A DNA stretch of 64,000 nucleotides from NCBI RefSeq assembly GCF_900111095.1, contig NZ_FOGB01000004.1:245867-309866 (forward strand), in the 5' to 3' direction. Positions 25,363-33,648 of the stretch are shown in pieces. Under the pieces are notes generated by a model, which made no database searches, was not told the origin of the DNA, and saw only the letters and a program-made list of their open reading frames with translations. Within the stretch, counting starts at the first letter, position 1. Each line of letters begins with the position of its first letter. Origin of the DNA: Amphritea atlantica. Its GTDB lineage: Bacteria; Pseudomonadota; Gammaproteobacteria; Pseudomonadales; Balneatricaceae. The position numbers were made by a program, and so were the translations under genes.

Positions 25363-26421
25363 ATGTCGAAGCGAATATTTGCTCAGAAAATAGGTGCTCA
25401 AGGCCATAAATGGCTTTCATCACATATCGAAGAGCATCCTCACTGGCTATCAAGAGAGGTAGGTGAGGATTATGGGATCGATCTCGAATTAGAGCTTGAT
25501 GAAGAAGACCTTAGAGGTGATCTACTCAAGGTCCAAGTCAAAACTGTCAAGAAAGCTAAAACCCGAAATGGGTGCGTTAAGTTTCAAATCGACAGGAAGT
25601 ATTTACAGTATGCCTCAACATGCCGATACCCAGTGTTACTTATATTGGTCTGTTTAAACACGAAGCAAGCATGGTACATCTGGTTACAGCAGTGGTTATT
25701 AGTCCAACGTTCACAGAAGGACCCACTTTCAACGAATCAAAAGAGTTGGACTGAATGGGTGTCGATTAATAAGACTGTAGAAATCGGGCTTTCATCGGAG
25801 CTCAAGTCAATCGCAAAGTGGGAAGGGGAAGTCCAGCTCGTACTTGCGTTGCTCGATACCATGCGCTGTGCTTCAGCAATTGGGAAACTTGATGTCGTTC
25901 GCGCAGTTGGGGAAATTGTAAACGCATCAGCACCATATGCTGGAGAAGCTGGCCTGAATGCTTTGATTACCCAAGCTCTTAAACTTGGTAATCGAATGAA
26001 AGGAACCCATGAAGGCAATATGATAGCCCAGCAAATATACGGAATCATTCGACACGCAGGGTTAATTATATCAAAAGAAATAGTAATAAATCTTGTCATG
26101 CGAGGTGATTCTTACTCTCGTGTAGGCTTGGACGCCTTGGGAATACTTTACGATGAGTACTTTAATCATGCCCGGTCATTGCAACTGCCTACCGTGTTCA
26201 AAGATTTGGAGCCTCGAGTCTCTTACTATTGCGCACTACGCGAGGCTTCACCTAAGAAGTCACTAATTATGCAACCACCAGAAGGTTTTCGTTATGCGGG
26301 TCTAAAGTACCTTCCTCCGGATGATCCTCTTAACAAATTTGCAAATAGAGGGCCATCCGCAATACTAGACTACTTAGTACCTGAAAACTACGAACCTAAC
26401 AAAGCAAATTCACATGGATAA
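25363..26421 (+). CDS. DUF4365 domain protein (nuclease-like fold)
   Basis: 352 residues from the ATG at 25363 (MSKRIFAQKIGAQGHKWLSS). A longer frame to 25297 would run through the palindromic repeat and is rejected. Residues ~1-150 match the DUF4365 pattern: GEDYGIDLELEL followed by LLKVQVKT, i.e. the D-(n)-E/Q-x-K arrangement of a PD-(D/E)XK-like nuclease fold. The remaining ~200 residues are mostly helical and unfamiliar. DUF4365 proteins are often found in defence islands, so an antiphage role is possible but unproven. The gene is more AT-rich than the core genes here and starts the cassette-like array. Confidence 0.75.
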   Translation: MSKRIFAQKIGAQGHKWLSSHIEEHPHWLSREVGEDYGIDLELELDEEDLRGDLLKVQVKTVKKAKTRNGCVKFQIDRKYLQYASTCRYPVLLILVCLNTKQAWYIWLQQWLLVQRSQKDPLSTNQKSWTEWVSINKTVEIGLSSELKSIAKWEGEVQLVLALLDTMRCASAIGKLDVVRAVGEIVNASAPYAGEAGLNALITQALKLGNRMKGTHEGNMIAQQIYGIIRHAGLIISKEIVINLVMRGDSYSRVGLDALGILYDEYFNHARSLQLPTVFKDLEPRVSYYCALREASPKKSLIMQPPEGFRYAGLKYLPPDDPLNKFANRGPSAILDYLVPENYEPNKANSHG

Positions 26422-26474
26422 ATTTAAGCTTCTCCACTTCGTTTCGAAGCTCAAATTTCCCAGTGATTTGGGTC

Positions 26475-26481
26475 GTTATAA
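26475..26481 (+). other. attC-like core, start of second cassette-like unit
   Basis: GTTATAA at 26475-26481 is the exact complement of TTATAAC at 26997-27003, which begins the 3' boundary element of this unit. Such pairing of a unit's first bases with its own 3' element is expected for an integron cassette. The core departs from GTTRRRY at one position. Confidence 0.4.
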
Positions 26482-26497
26482 GACAAGGATGTAATGA

Positions 26498-26992
26498 ATG
26501 GAATCAAAGAACATACTTACGGTAGCTATTCGCATTGGAGCTATCGTTTTGGCCGTGAACGCCTTACAAGCTTTTCCTAATTATTACGGTCTTTATCTAG
26601 GTGACGGCGAGCAGGCAAAGTCTGCATTTATTGCATTTACGGTCGTTCCTACTGTTTTGTCGATGCTCTTTGCTATCGTCGCATGGTTCTTCCCTCAGTC
26701 TTTGCTCAAAACAGCTTCTTTCGGTAAAGCGACGGATTTCGAATTGCCAACAAGTATTGGGGCAGCATTATTCGCTTGCATTGGTTTATTTCTAGTCCTG
26801 TCTTCCTTAGTCGATCTGGCGTACAACTTCAGTTATATCCGCTACTTCAAACAAGAGTTCTCCTATTCCGCCCCTTTGCCAGCGGAAACTAAAGCAAACC
26901 TCATTGCTACGATACTGGAGCTGTTACTAGGAGTTATTGTTTTGGTTGGGAATAGAGGTATAAATAAATTCTTTGTGGCAATACGAACGTGA
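26498..26992 (+). CDS. Small integral membrane protein of unknown function
   Basis: 164 residues with four predicted membrane segments (starting near residues 10, 45, 85 and 137). No charged or catalytic motif stands out and I do not recognise the family. It lies in the AT-rich array between attC-like elements, as a single gene per unit, which is typical of cassette-borne genes of unknown function. The AAGGATG before the start provides a ribosome binding site. Confidence 0.7.
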   Translation: MESKNILTVAIRIGAIVLAVNALQAFPNYYGLYLGDGEQAKSAFIAFTVVPTVLSMLFAIVAWFFPQSLLKTASFGKATDFELPTSIGAALFACIGLFLVLSSLVDLAYNFSYIRYFKQEFSYSAPLPAETKANLIATILELLLGVIVLVGNRGINKFFVAIRT

Positions 26993-26996
26993 TGTC

Positions 26997-27055
26997 TTAT
27001 AACAATCGCCAACAAGTTGGCTGGACTCGCTACGCTCGCCTGTGTTGCGGGGAAC
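26997..27055 (+). other. attC-like element, end of second cassette-like unit
   Basis: It starts TTATAACAATCGCC, close to the start of Vibrio-type attC repeats, and contains the inverted repeat GCCAAC-AA-GTTGGC (27008-27021) and a GGACTCGCTACGCTCGCC hairpin segment. A clear 3' core could not be placed, so the boundary is approximate. Confidence 0.4.
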
Positions 27056-27076
27056 ACCAGTTTCAAGGAAATATTG

Positions 27077-27586
27077 ATGTATTTTATTGAGTTGTTTTCT
27101 GAAAAATCAGACCAAGTAAGGCTGGTTACATTTCTCCTATCGGCCTTGCTCGCTGTCTCTGTACTTCTGATCAATCAATACATTAATACCAAGAGAAATA
27201 AACGAGATTTACTTCTATCCAAAATTGAAGATTTATATAAGTCATCGATTGAATATACGAATCTTTGCACCGAAATACTGGATGATGTTCAGCACCAAAA
27301 CGTCGACTATCCATCAGTTAAAAAAGAGCATAGAAGGGAAGTTCAGAACATCCTACGAAAAATGGAAATGCTATGTGGCTTATACTTTCCTGATTCTGGC
27401 TTTGATACCACCGACTATCGATTATGGAATATGGAAGTTCTCGAATACCTTGAAAAAGGAAAGCATTCAGAAGAAGGTGAAATGCATTGCATGTGGGAAG
27501 ATGCCCGACAGCATATAGTTAATTCAGATGCGAAATTAGCAGTAATTTGCTCCAATTTAATGAAATCACATGGCTACAAAAAATAA
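27077..27586 (+). CDS. Membrane-anchored protein of unknown function
   Basis: 169 residues from the ATG at 27077, with AAGGAA six bases upstream; an upstream in-frame start at 27017 lies inside the attC-like element. One membrane segment at residues ~18-36 is followed by NTKRNKRDLLLSKIEDLYKS and a helical, probably cytoplasmic, domain of ~130 residues with a likely coiled coil. I do not recognise the family. It is the third gene of the cassette-like array. Confidence 0.7.
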   Translation: MYFIELFSEKSDQVRLVTFLLSALLAVSVLLINQYINTKRNKRDLLLSKIEDLYKSSIEYTNLCTEILDDVQHQNVDYPSVKKEHRREVQNILRKMEMLCGLYFPDSGFDTTDYRLWNMEVLEYLEKGKHSEEGEMHCMWEDARQHIVNSDAKLAVICSNLMKSHGYKK

Positions 27587-27587
27587 C

Positions 27588-27636
27588 AAGAAAAGGCATC
27601 CGACGCATACTGCGTGGCAGCTTTAAGCGTTAAGTG
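27588..27636 (+). other. attC-like element, end of third cassette-like unit
   Basis: It runs from TAACAAG at 27588 to the core GTTAAGT at 27630-27636, which fits GTTRRRY. It contains the hairpin ACGCATACTGCGT. The 49-bp length is slightly short for an attC site (known minimum about 55-60 bp). Confidence 0.45.
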
Positions 27637-27648
27637 TCCTTGAGAAAT

Positions 27649-27951
27649 ATGAGCCAGAAATGGAACTGTAAGCAGTCATTTTCGGTTAGAGCCAGCACCA
27701 TGTTGCTGCTTTACCTCCCAATTCTTATGGGGCTGGGAGCGGTATTCAAAGATGTACAAGGGGAATTAGCAGCTTCAATGCGTATGCTTGTAGGGGTTGC
27801 GGACTGGAATTATGTCATGGTAATTGCATTTTCAGCCTTATTCAGTTCCTCGTTTTTTATAGGATCTCTTGTTCGTAAAAACCCACAAATCCAGTTTTTT
27901 ATCGAATTTATAATTGCGGCATGTATAGTTATATTTTCACCAGTGTATTAG
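27649..27951 (+). CDS. Small membrane protein of unknown function
   Basis: 100 residues from the ATG at 27649; a GTG at 27634 in the core site is the alternative. Three membrane segments are predicted. The downstream element ACTTAAC (27955-27961) is complementary to the core GTTAAGT that opens this unit, as expected if the gene and its recombination site form one cassette. Function unknown. Confidence 0.6.
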   Translation: MSQKWNCKQSFSVRASTMLLLYLPILMGLGAVFKDVQGELAASMRMLVGVADWNYVMVIAFSALFSSSFFIGSLVRKNPQIQFFIEFIIAACIVIFSPVY

Positions 27952-27990
27952 CAACACTTAACAAGTGACTGTGGTGTTCTGTCAATAATA

Positions 27991-28306
27991 TCAGGCTGAT
28001 TTTTCATTCCAGCGCTCCTCGTTTTTCAGCATAGTATTTTGGATAACGATCAGCTTTCTCATGCAGGCGATCAGGGCCGCTTTAGGGAGCTTCCCTACGG
28101 CCTTCAGGTGCTCGTAATGGCGTTTAAACACAGGATTGCACTGTATCGAAGAGAGCATTGCCATAAAATCACTGTGCGTATGTGATGGCGGCCACCTCGG
28201 ATACGACGTTTACCGTTGTACGAACTGTTGTCGCGGTTCATCGGCGCGACGCCAAAGAGGGCGGCATTCTCGCTCATTTCAAAGACCCGGCGGGCAACAT
28301 TCTTAC
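27991..28306 (-). pseudogene. IS110-family transposase remnant (C-terminal part)
   Basis: On the minus strand the region encodes the end of a transposase_20 (IS110-type) protein: AALFGVAPMNRD, GKRRIRGGRHHIRT, then in another frame MAMLSSIQCNPVFKRHYEHL and CMRKLIVIQNTMLKNEERW, followed by TGA. A single missing base near 28165 breaks the frame and the N-terminal catalytic half is absent, so this is a dead fragment. The sequence is of the main IS110 type and not of the IS1111 type that targets attC sites. Confidence 0.85.
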
Positions 28307-28360
28307 GCTAATGCAAAGCGGGAATGCTTAACAAGTTAAGATTCATCAGCGCTGATAAGC

Positions 28361-28461
28361 ACCCACATATCCCCCCATAGCGTATGAACAACCGACTCTT
28401 TTGGAGGTGAGGATAAGGCCAGACTAGTTAACAGGAATAAACCCATCTACTATATGTGGGT
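28361..28461. repeat. Widely spaced inverted repeat upstream of the dual-receptor gene
   Basis: ACCCACATAT (28361-28370) is exactly complementary to ATATGTGGGT (28452-28461). The second arm is 44 bp before the ATG of the next gene. It may be paired operator half-sites or a leader hairpin. Confidence 0.45.
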
Positions 28462-28504
28462 ATGGGAAGTTGTAATTTGTACCGCTCGTTTAACAGGATA
28501 GTTT

Positions 28505-30646
28505 ATGAAACGTTTTCTGCTGATTGCCGGGATTGTTTTCCCGCTTGTTATTTTGTTTCTGTTACTTACGGTTGGCGAGCAACAAGTGGAAAATGTGAAA
28601 GCTGATGCTACCCGTCAGCCTGCTGTTGTGCTTAGATTTGGTCATAACACGCCTGAAGACAGCGCACTGCATAAGGCATCTCTGAAGTTTGCTCAGATAG
28701 TTAATCAGAAGACTCAGGGCAAAGTCGTTATTGAGGTTTACCCTGCCCAGCAATTGGGAAATGACCATCAGATGGTTGAGATGGCGCGAAAGGGCGAGCT
28801 GGACATTATTCTGACACCAACAGCGAAGATGAGTGTACCTGTTCCATCAATGCAGTATGCAGATCTGCCATTTCTCTTTCCATCCAGAGATGATGCTTAC
28901 GAGATGCTTGATGGTGAGCCAGGAAAGATGCTTTTGCAGGATTTAAACTCGATCGGACTGCACGGCGTGGCATTCTGGGAGAATGGTTTTAAACACTTTA
29001 CCGGAAACCGGGCGTTCCTTTCACCGGATGACTTTAAAAATACAAAGATCCGTGTGATGAAAAGCAGAATAATTATGGAGCAGTTCAGGTCTTTTGGGGC
29101 AGAGCCTGTTCCTATTGACTTCCACGCAACAAAACAGGCGCTTGCTGATGGGGTTGTTGATGGTGAGGAAAACCCGTTAATTGCAATCTATAGTATGGGC
29201 TTTCATGAGGTTCAGAGTGATCTGGTGTTAAGCAATCATGCCTTTCTTGGGTATGTGTTATCGATAAGCAGTAAAACGATGGACAGGCTGCCTTACGATG
29301 TGCAAAAAGTGTTGCTGGATACTGCCATTGAAGTGACACCGTGGGAGCGCATAGAAACACAGAAAAAAGAAGCCGAGCTGATTGAAAAGATCAAACAAGC
29401 CGGTACCCGGGTTCACCTTCTCAGTGAAGAGCAACGAGCGGTATTTGCGCATAAAACTGAAAAAATTGCATCTCAGTTTGAGGGTATCGTTGGCACCGCG
29501 CTGATCTCTAAAACAGAGGAACTTCTTTTTGATAAGTATGGCCCACCAGCTGAGGATAAAAATCATCTGGTCATCGGTATTAATGCTGACCTGTCGAGAG
29601 AACCCAGTTCCGGATTAGCAATTAAAAGAGGTGTTCAGCTTGCAGTTAAAGAGATCAATCGCCGGGGTGGGGTATTGGGTAAAAAACTGCATGTGATCGC
29701 CCTTGATCATAAGACAATCCCCGGTATCAGTGTTGAAAATATGGAGTACTTTATTCAGCGTCCTGATGTGGTCGCAGTAGTCGGAGGAAAACACGCGACG
29801 GTTATTGGTGAAGAGTTGAAGAGGGTGAGTCGGTCTCATATTCCTTATTTGATTCCCTGGTCTGCCGCTGGGGGGCTGACAGAAAATGGAATACCTGATA
29901 ATAACGTGTTCAGAATTTCAGCGAATGATTTGTGGGCATCGGAATATATTGCCAACTATGCCATAGGAGAATATAAGAAACCGGCAATAGTTGTTGAAAA
30001 TACAGTGTGGGGCCGTACTAACCTGAAAAATATGCAACGTTTCCTTTTCTCTAAAGGAGTACTTCCTGCCACTGAAGTTGTTTTTAACCGCGGTGAAACT
30101 GACTATAGCAAGGAACTTCTTCAGGTATTCAGCTCAGGTGCTGACAGCGTTATTCTGGTTGCCAATGCAAATGAGGGGCGAGTTATTATTGCGGGGCTAA
30201 CCCAGAGAGAGCAGCCTCTTCCGATTATATCCCACTGGGGGATTCTTGGGGGAGTGAAAGATGACGCAACGCTGAAGCTATATAGTCAGGCTGAGTTACG
30301 TTTTTTTCAGACGTTTCTTTTTGACCGGTCACGTCGGAAGCAATCGAGAGATTTAAAACAGGCTTATATAACGGAGTATGGACTAGAGCAGGGCGAGCAG
30401 ATCAACTCACAACATGGGGTTGCTCAGGCCTATGATCTGGTGCAGTTATTGGCACTGGCGATAGAGCGGTCCGGTAGTACTGATCGGGCAGAGATTGTTC
30501 ACGCTCTTGAACAGTTACCAGGGTATGAAGGCGTGGTAAAGCGATATGATTCTGCATTTACTGATAGCCATCATGATGCACTGGGTGAAGACGACTATTT
30601 CATGGCCCGGTTTGGCGAAAATGGCCAAATCATCCCGGTTAACTAA
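28505..30646 (+). CDS. Fusion of a TRAP-type (DctP) and an ABC-type (LivK-like) solute receptor
   Basis: 713 residues. Residues 1-~28 are a hydrophobic N-terminal signal or anchor without a lipobox. Residues ~42-340 are a DctP-type receptor (VVLRFGHNTPEDSALHKAS; carboxylate-binding arginine in KIRVMKSR, Arg183). After ~355 the chain becomes a type I periplasmic-binding domain of the Leu/Ile/Val receptor class (GINADLSREPSSGLAIKRGV; GGVLGKKLHVIALDH; VVGGKHATVIGEE). The two receptor classes serve unrelated transporters and are not normally joined. No permease gene is near. Instead a GGDEF-EAL protein starts 11 bp downstream, so the fusion probably serves as a periplasmic sensor rather than a transport receptor (inference). 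Confidence 0.88.
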   Translation: MKRFLLIAGIVFPLVILFLLLTVGEQQVENVKADATRQPAVVLRFGHNTPEDSALHKASLKFAQIVNQKTQGKVVIEVYPAQQLGNDHQMVEMARKGELDIILTPTAKMSVPVPSMQYADLPFLFPSRDDAYEMLDGEPGKMLLQDLNSIGLHGVAFWENGFKHFTGNRAFLSPDDFKNTKIRVMKSRIIMEQFRSFGAEPVPIDFHATKQALADGVVDGEENPLIAIYSMGFHEVQSDLVLSNHAFLGYVLSISSKTMDRLPYDVQKVLLDTAIEVTPWERIETQKKEAELIEKIKQAGTRVHLLSEEQRAVFAHKTEKIASQFEGIVGTALISKTEELLFDKYGPPAEDKNHLVIGINADLSREPSSGLAIKRGVQLAVKEINRRGGVLGKKLHVIALDHKTIPGISVENMEYFIQRPDVVAVVGGKHATVIGEELKRVSRSHIPYLIPWSAAGGLTENGIPDNNVFRISANDLWASEYIANYAIGEYKKPAIVVENTVWGRTNLKNMQRFLFSKGVLPATEVVFNRGETDYSKELLQVFSSGADSVILVANANEGRVIIAGLTQREQPLPIISHWGILGGVKDDATLKLYSQAELRFFQTFLFDRSRRKQSRDLKQAYITEYGLEQGEQINSQHGVAQAYDLVQLLALAIERSGSTDRAEIVHALEQLPGYEGVVKRYDSAFTDSHHDALGEDDYFMARFGENGQIIPVN

Positions 30647-30657
30647 GGCTGACTCTT

Positions 30658-32949
30658 ATGAGCGTTAAAGCGTTTTTTAAGTTTAACAGTATAAAGCACA
30701 AAGTTATCTTTCTGGTGACCAGTCTGTTATTGCTGGTTCTTACAACGCTTCTGATTGTTTCATTATTTCTGGTTAATAAGCAGTTAGGTATTCAGACCGA
30801 AAAATTGTTTGTCAGTAACACCGCCGCCCTCAATCGCTCAATTGAACAGCGCTTAAGTTATCTTGTCGAGAACAGCGAGCTATTGGCGACGAATGAGTTG
30901 ATGGTAAATGCGCTTATTGATGATGAGGAGCGAGATAACTATCTTGCCCCTCTCATCTCTAATTTCATGAAAGGTAAGGATGTACTGTATCTGGATGTGG
31001 TCGACTTTGATGGACATCCGGTGTTTCATTCTGGGGATCAAATCCCGGAATATAACCGGTCTGAGCAATTAAGAGTTGCCCTGGCATTGAACCAAACATC
31101 GGTTTTTGTTGGTAAAAACAAAAAGTTAATTGTTATCAGTCCGATAGAGTATTACTCGACGACTCAGGGAGCGCTGATCATCAGTTTTGATCTGGACAAA
31201 ATTATTGCCAGAAATATTCTCGACGACTCTCAAACGTACATCAGGGTTCTGAAAGATGACCTGGTTATATACTCCCATAATTACAATCCCGAAATAAGTT
31301 ATCAGTCATACCTTTATCATGCCGGAGGGGAGTTACCGCTTTTCTCTAAGTTAGGCATCATGTTGCAGATAGGCTTGCCTGAAAATATTTATAATGCTCC
31401 GGTCAGAGAGGCGATGCAGGTACTTCTGATGGTTGGACTTGTGCTCGTATCCGTGAGCTTGTTTATGTCCCGCTGGATCGGCACCCGAATAACGGCTCCA
31501 ATTTTAGAGCTCTCTTCCCGGGTGACACGAGCCCATGCAGGGCAGGATGTTCGCTGCAGTCCACTGGGGGGGGATGATGAAGTCGAAGGGTTGGCAAAAG
31601 CCTTTGATGAGCGAACATTGTTGCTTGAATATCAGGCTGAGCATGATTCGCTTACGGCACTTCCAAACCGGTTGCTCTTTGTTGATCGTGTTAGCCATGC
31701 GATTCAGCTTGCAGAGCGAAATAATGGTACGTTTGCGGTTTTGTTCATCGATTTAGATCGTTTTAAAGAGGTGAATGATTCATATGGCCATACTGTTGGT
31801 GATCAGCTTCTTCAGATTGTTGCGGAAAAAATACAAGAGTGCCTATGGGATTGCGATTCTGTGGCCAGAATGGGAGGCGATGAATTTACGGTCTTAATTG
31901 ATTCAATAAAACACGAAAAAGATGTGTTTCATATTACCGAAAAAATACTCTCTCTATTCAGATCACCAATATCATTTGATCGCTTTACCTTTTATCTGAC
32001 CTGTAGTGTTGGGGTCGCTGTATATCCCATAGATGGCGCGGATGTTGATACCCTGCTCAAGAATGCAGATGCCGCCATGTATAAAGCGAAAGCGGATGGG
32101 CGAAATACCTGTCGGTTTTATAAGCCGGAGCTCACTGAGCGGATATTAGAGCGGGTAAGACTGGAACGGCAGCTACGACAGGCAATTGATGATGACCAGT
32201 TTGTGGTTTACTTTCAGCCTCAATATGAGCTTTCAACTCAGAATATTATTGGGATGGAGGCTTTGATCAGATGGCAGCATCCGGATAAGGGACTGTTATT
32301 TCCAGATAGTTTTATTCCACTGGCGGAAGAGACAGGCATGATTATCGATGTCGATCGGCTAATGATGCGTGCATCAATGAGTCAGTTCAAATCATGGTTA
32401 GCTGATGGTTTAAAGCCCGGTGTTCTGTCGATGAACTTATCTATGATTCAGTTGGATCAGGATGACTTTATTGAGTTTGTAAAAAGATGCTGTTTGGATT
32501 ACGAGCTTGAACCTGCCAGCATTATGTTTGAGGTGACGGAAACCCAGGCTATGCTCAAACCGGAGCAAACCGTGATTGCGCTTAAACAGTTGAGTGCCTT
32601 GGGGGTTGGCTTGGCTATCGATGATTTTGGAACCGGCTTTTCCTCTCTGTCCTATTTAAAAAAATTCCCGGTCAATAAGATTAAGATCGATCGATCTTTT
32701 ATTTCAGATCTTCCAGAAGATCGTGACGATGCAGAGCTGACCCGGGCGATTATCTCGTTGTCAAAGAGTCTCAGTCTCGATGTCATTGCGGAAGGCGTAG
32801 AGACCAACGCTCATCTTGAATTCCTGTTATGTCACCATTGCGATGAAGGGCAGGGCTACATGTTCAGTAAGCCTGTTCCGGCAGAGAAGATGCGTTTATT
32901 GCTTGAAACGAGCGTAAAGAACCAGCCCAAGAGGGTAGTACAGACTTAG
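30658..32949 (+). CDS. Membrane-bound GGDEF-EAL c-di-GMP cyclase/phosphodiesterase
   Basis: 763 residues. A membrane segment at ~14-38, a periplasmic sensory domain (~39-250), a second membrane segment (~255-275) and a HAMP linker (~276-328) lead to a GGDEF domain (~335-495; intact GGDEF at 406-410 and the FIDLDRFKEVNDSYGH metal-binding region) and an EAL domain (~505-750; EAL at 534-536, DDFGTGFSSLSYLKKFP, EGVET). Both catalytic signatures look intact, so synthesis or breakdown of c-di-GMP could predominate. The gene follows the dual-receptor gene by 11 bp and is presumably co-transcribed. The periplasmic domain may read the receptor's ligand state. Confidence 0.93.
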   Translation: MSVKAFFKFNSIKHKVIFLVTSLLLLVLTTLLIVSLFLVNKQLGIQTEKLFVSNTAALNRSIEQRLSYLVENSELLATNELMVNALIDDEERDNYLAPLISNFMKGKDVLYLDVVDFDGHPVFHSGDQIPEYNRSEQLRVALALNQTSVFVGKNKKLIVISPIEYYSTTQGALIISFDLDKIIARNILDDSQTYIRVLKDDLVIYSHNYNPEISYQSYLYHAGGELPLFSKLGIMLQIGLPENIYNAPVREAMQVLLMVGLVLVSVSLFMSRWIGTRITAPILELSSRVTRAHAGQDVRCSPLGGDDEVEGLAKAFDERTLLLEYQAEHDSLTALPNRLLFVDRVSHAIQLAERNNGTFAVLFIDLDRFKEVNDSYGHTVGDQLLQIVAEKIQECLWDCDSVARMGGDEFTVLIDSIKHEKDVFHITEKILSLFRSPISFDRFTFYLTCSVGVAVYPIDGADVDTLLKNADAAMYKAKADGRNTCRFYKPELTERILERVRLERQLRQAIDDDQFVVYFQPQYELSTQNIIGMEALIRWQHPDKGLLFPDSFIPLAEETGMIIDVDRLMMRASMSQFKSWLADGLKPGVLSMNLSMIQLDQDDFIEFVKRCCLDYELEPASIMFEVTETQAMLKPEQTVIALKQLSALGVGLAIDDFGTGFSSLSYLKKFPVNKIKIDRSFISDLPEDRDDAELTRAIISLSKSLSLDVIAEGVETNAHLEFLLCHHCDEGQGYMFSKPVPAEKMRLLLETSVKNQPKRVVQT

Positions 32950-33122
32950 ATTTTTCGCTGAGCGAATTGTCTGAGCGATTTAAGAGACGTTCTTATCGAT
33001 ATGATGTCAGCCCCTGATGGTTGCCAGATCTATTTTTCTGATCTTATCCGCTTTTTGTTTAGCCTCATTGACTGATATCCTAACGGCGATTTTTCTATTT
33101 TACTGAAAGGACATGAATAGAC

Positions 33123-33587
33123 ATGGACAGTAATATTTATAGCACTCCCGAAGCCAACGTTGAGAAAGATACGGTGTTTTGTCGTGAGTGTGGCGAGAAA
33201 ATAGCGAAGACTGCTGTTAGCTGTCCTCAGTGCAGTGCTACTCAAAATCTCGGTGGGAAAAGTAAAGTTGCGGCTGGCCTGTTAGCGATTTTTATTGGCG
33301 GCTTCGGGATTCATCGTTTCTATCTGGGACAGTGGTGGGGGATCTTTTATCTGCTGTTTTTCTGGACCTGGATTCCGGGCATTATCTCGTTGGTTGAGGG
33401 CATTGTCTTTTTGTGTACCTCAGAACAGTCCTGGACCAAGAAATATGGCAACACCAAAGGCGCATCGGCACTGGTGCTGGTGCTTGTCTCGGTGCTGGTT
33501 ATTATTCCGGTTATTGGTATTGTGGCGGCTATTGCACTGCCTGCGTATCAGGATTACGTACACCGGGCCGAGATGCTGCAGCAGTAA
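33123..33587 (+). CDS. Zinc-ribbon and TM2-domain membrane protein
   Basis: 154 residues. The N-terminal tag NIYSTPEANV is followed by a zinc ribbon with two CxxC pairs (CRECG and CPQCS at residues ~21-41), a TM2 domain of two membrane segments (GIHRFYLGQWWGIFYLLFF), and a C-terminal helix GIVAAIALPAYQDYVHRA that resembles the N-terminal helix of type IV pilins. Proteins of this design are common and uncharacterised. The N-terminal tag is shared with the RDD protein at 44169. The nearest AAAGG lies 12 bases upstream of the ATG, slightly far. Confidence 0.85.
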   Translation: MDSNIYSTPEANVEKDTVFCRECGEKIAKTAVSCPQCSATQNLGGKSKVAAGLLAIFIGGFGIHRFYLGQWWGIFYLLFFWTWIPGIISLVEGIVFLCTSEQSWTKKYGNTKGASALVLVLVSVLVIIPVIGIVAAIALPAYQDYVHRAEMLQQ

Positions 33588-33648
33588 CGATAAATTCATA
33601 TCAGCACAGCTGTTCGTTTCGGGTAATCAGGGATTGCTGCAGTCTTTG

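Noticed and set aside
27955-28340. IS1111-attC-type element that targets integron attC sites
   Set aside because: The transposase fragment matches the main IS110 type, not the IS1111 group, so target-specific insertion into attC is not supported.
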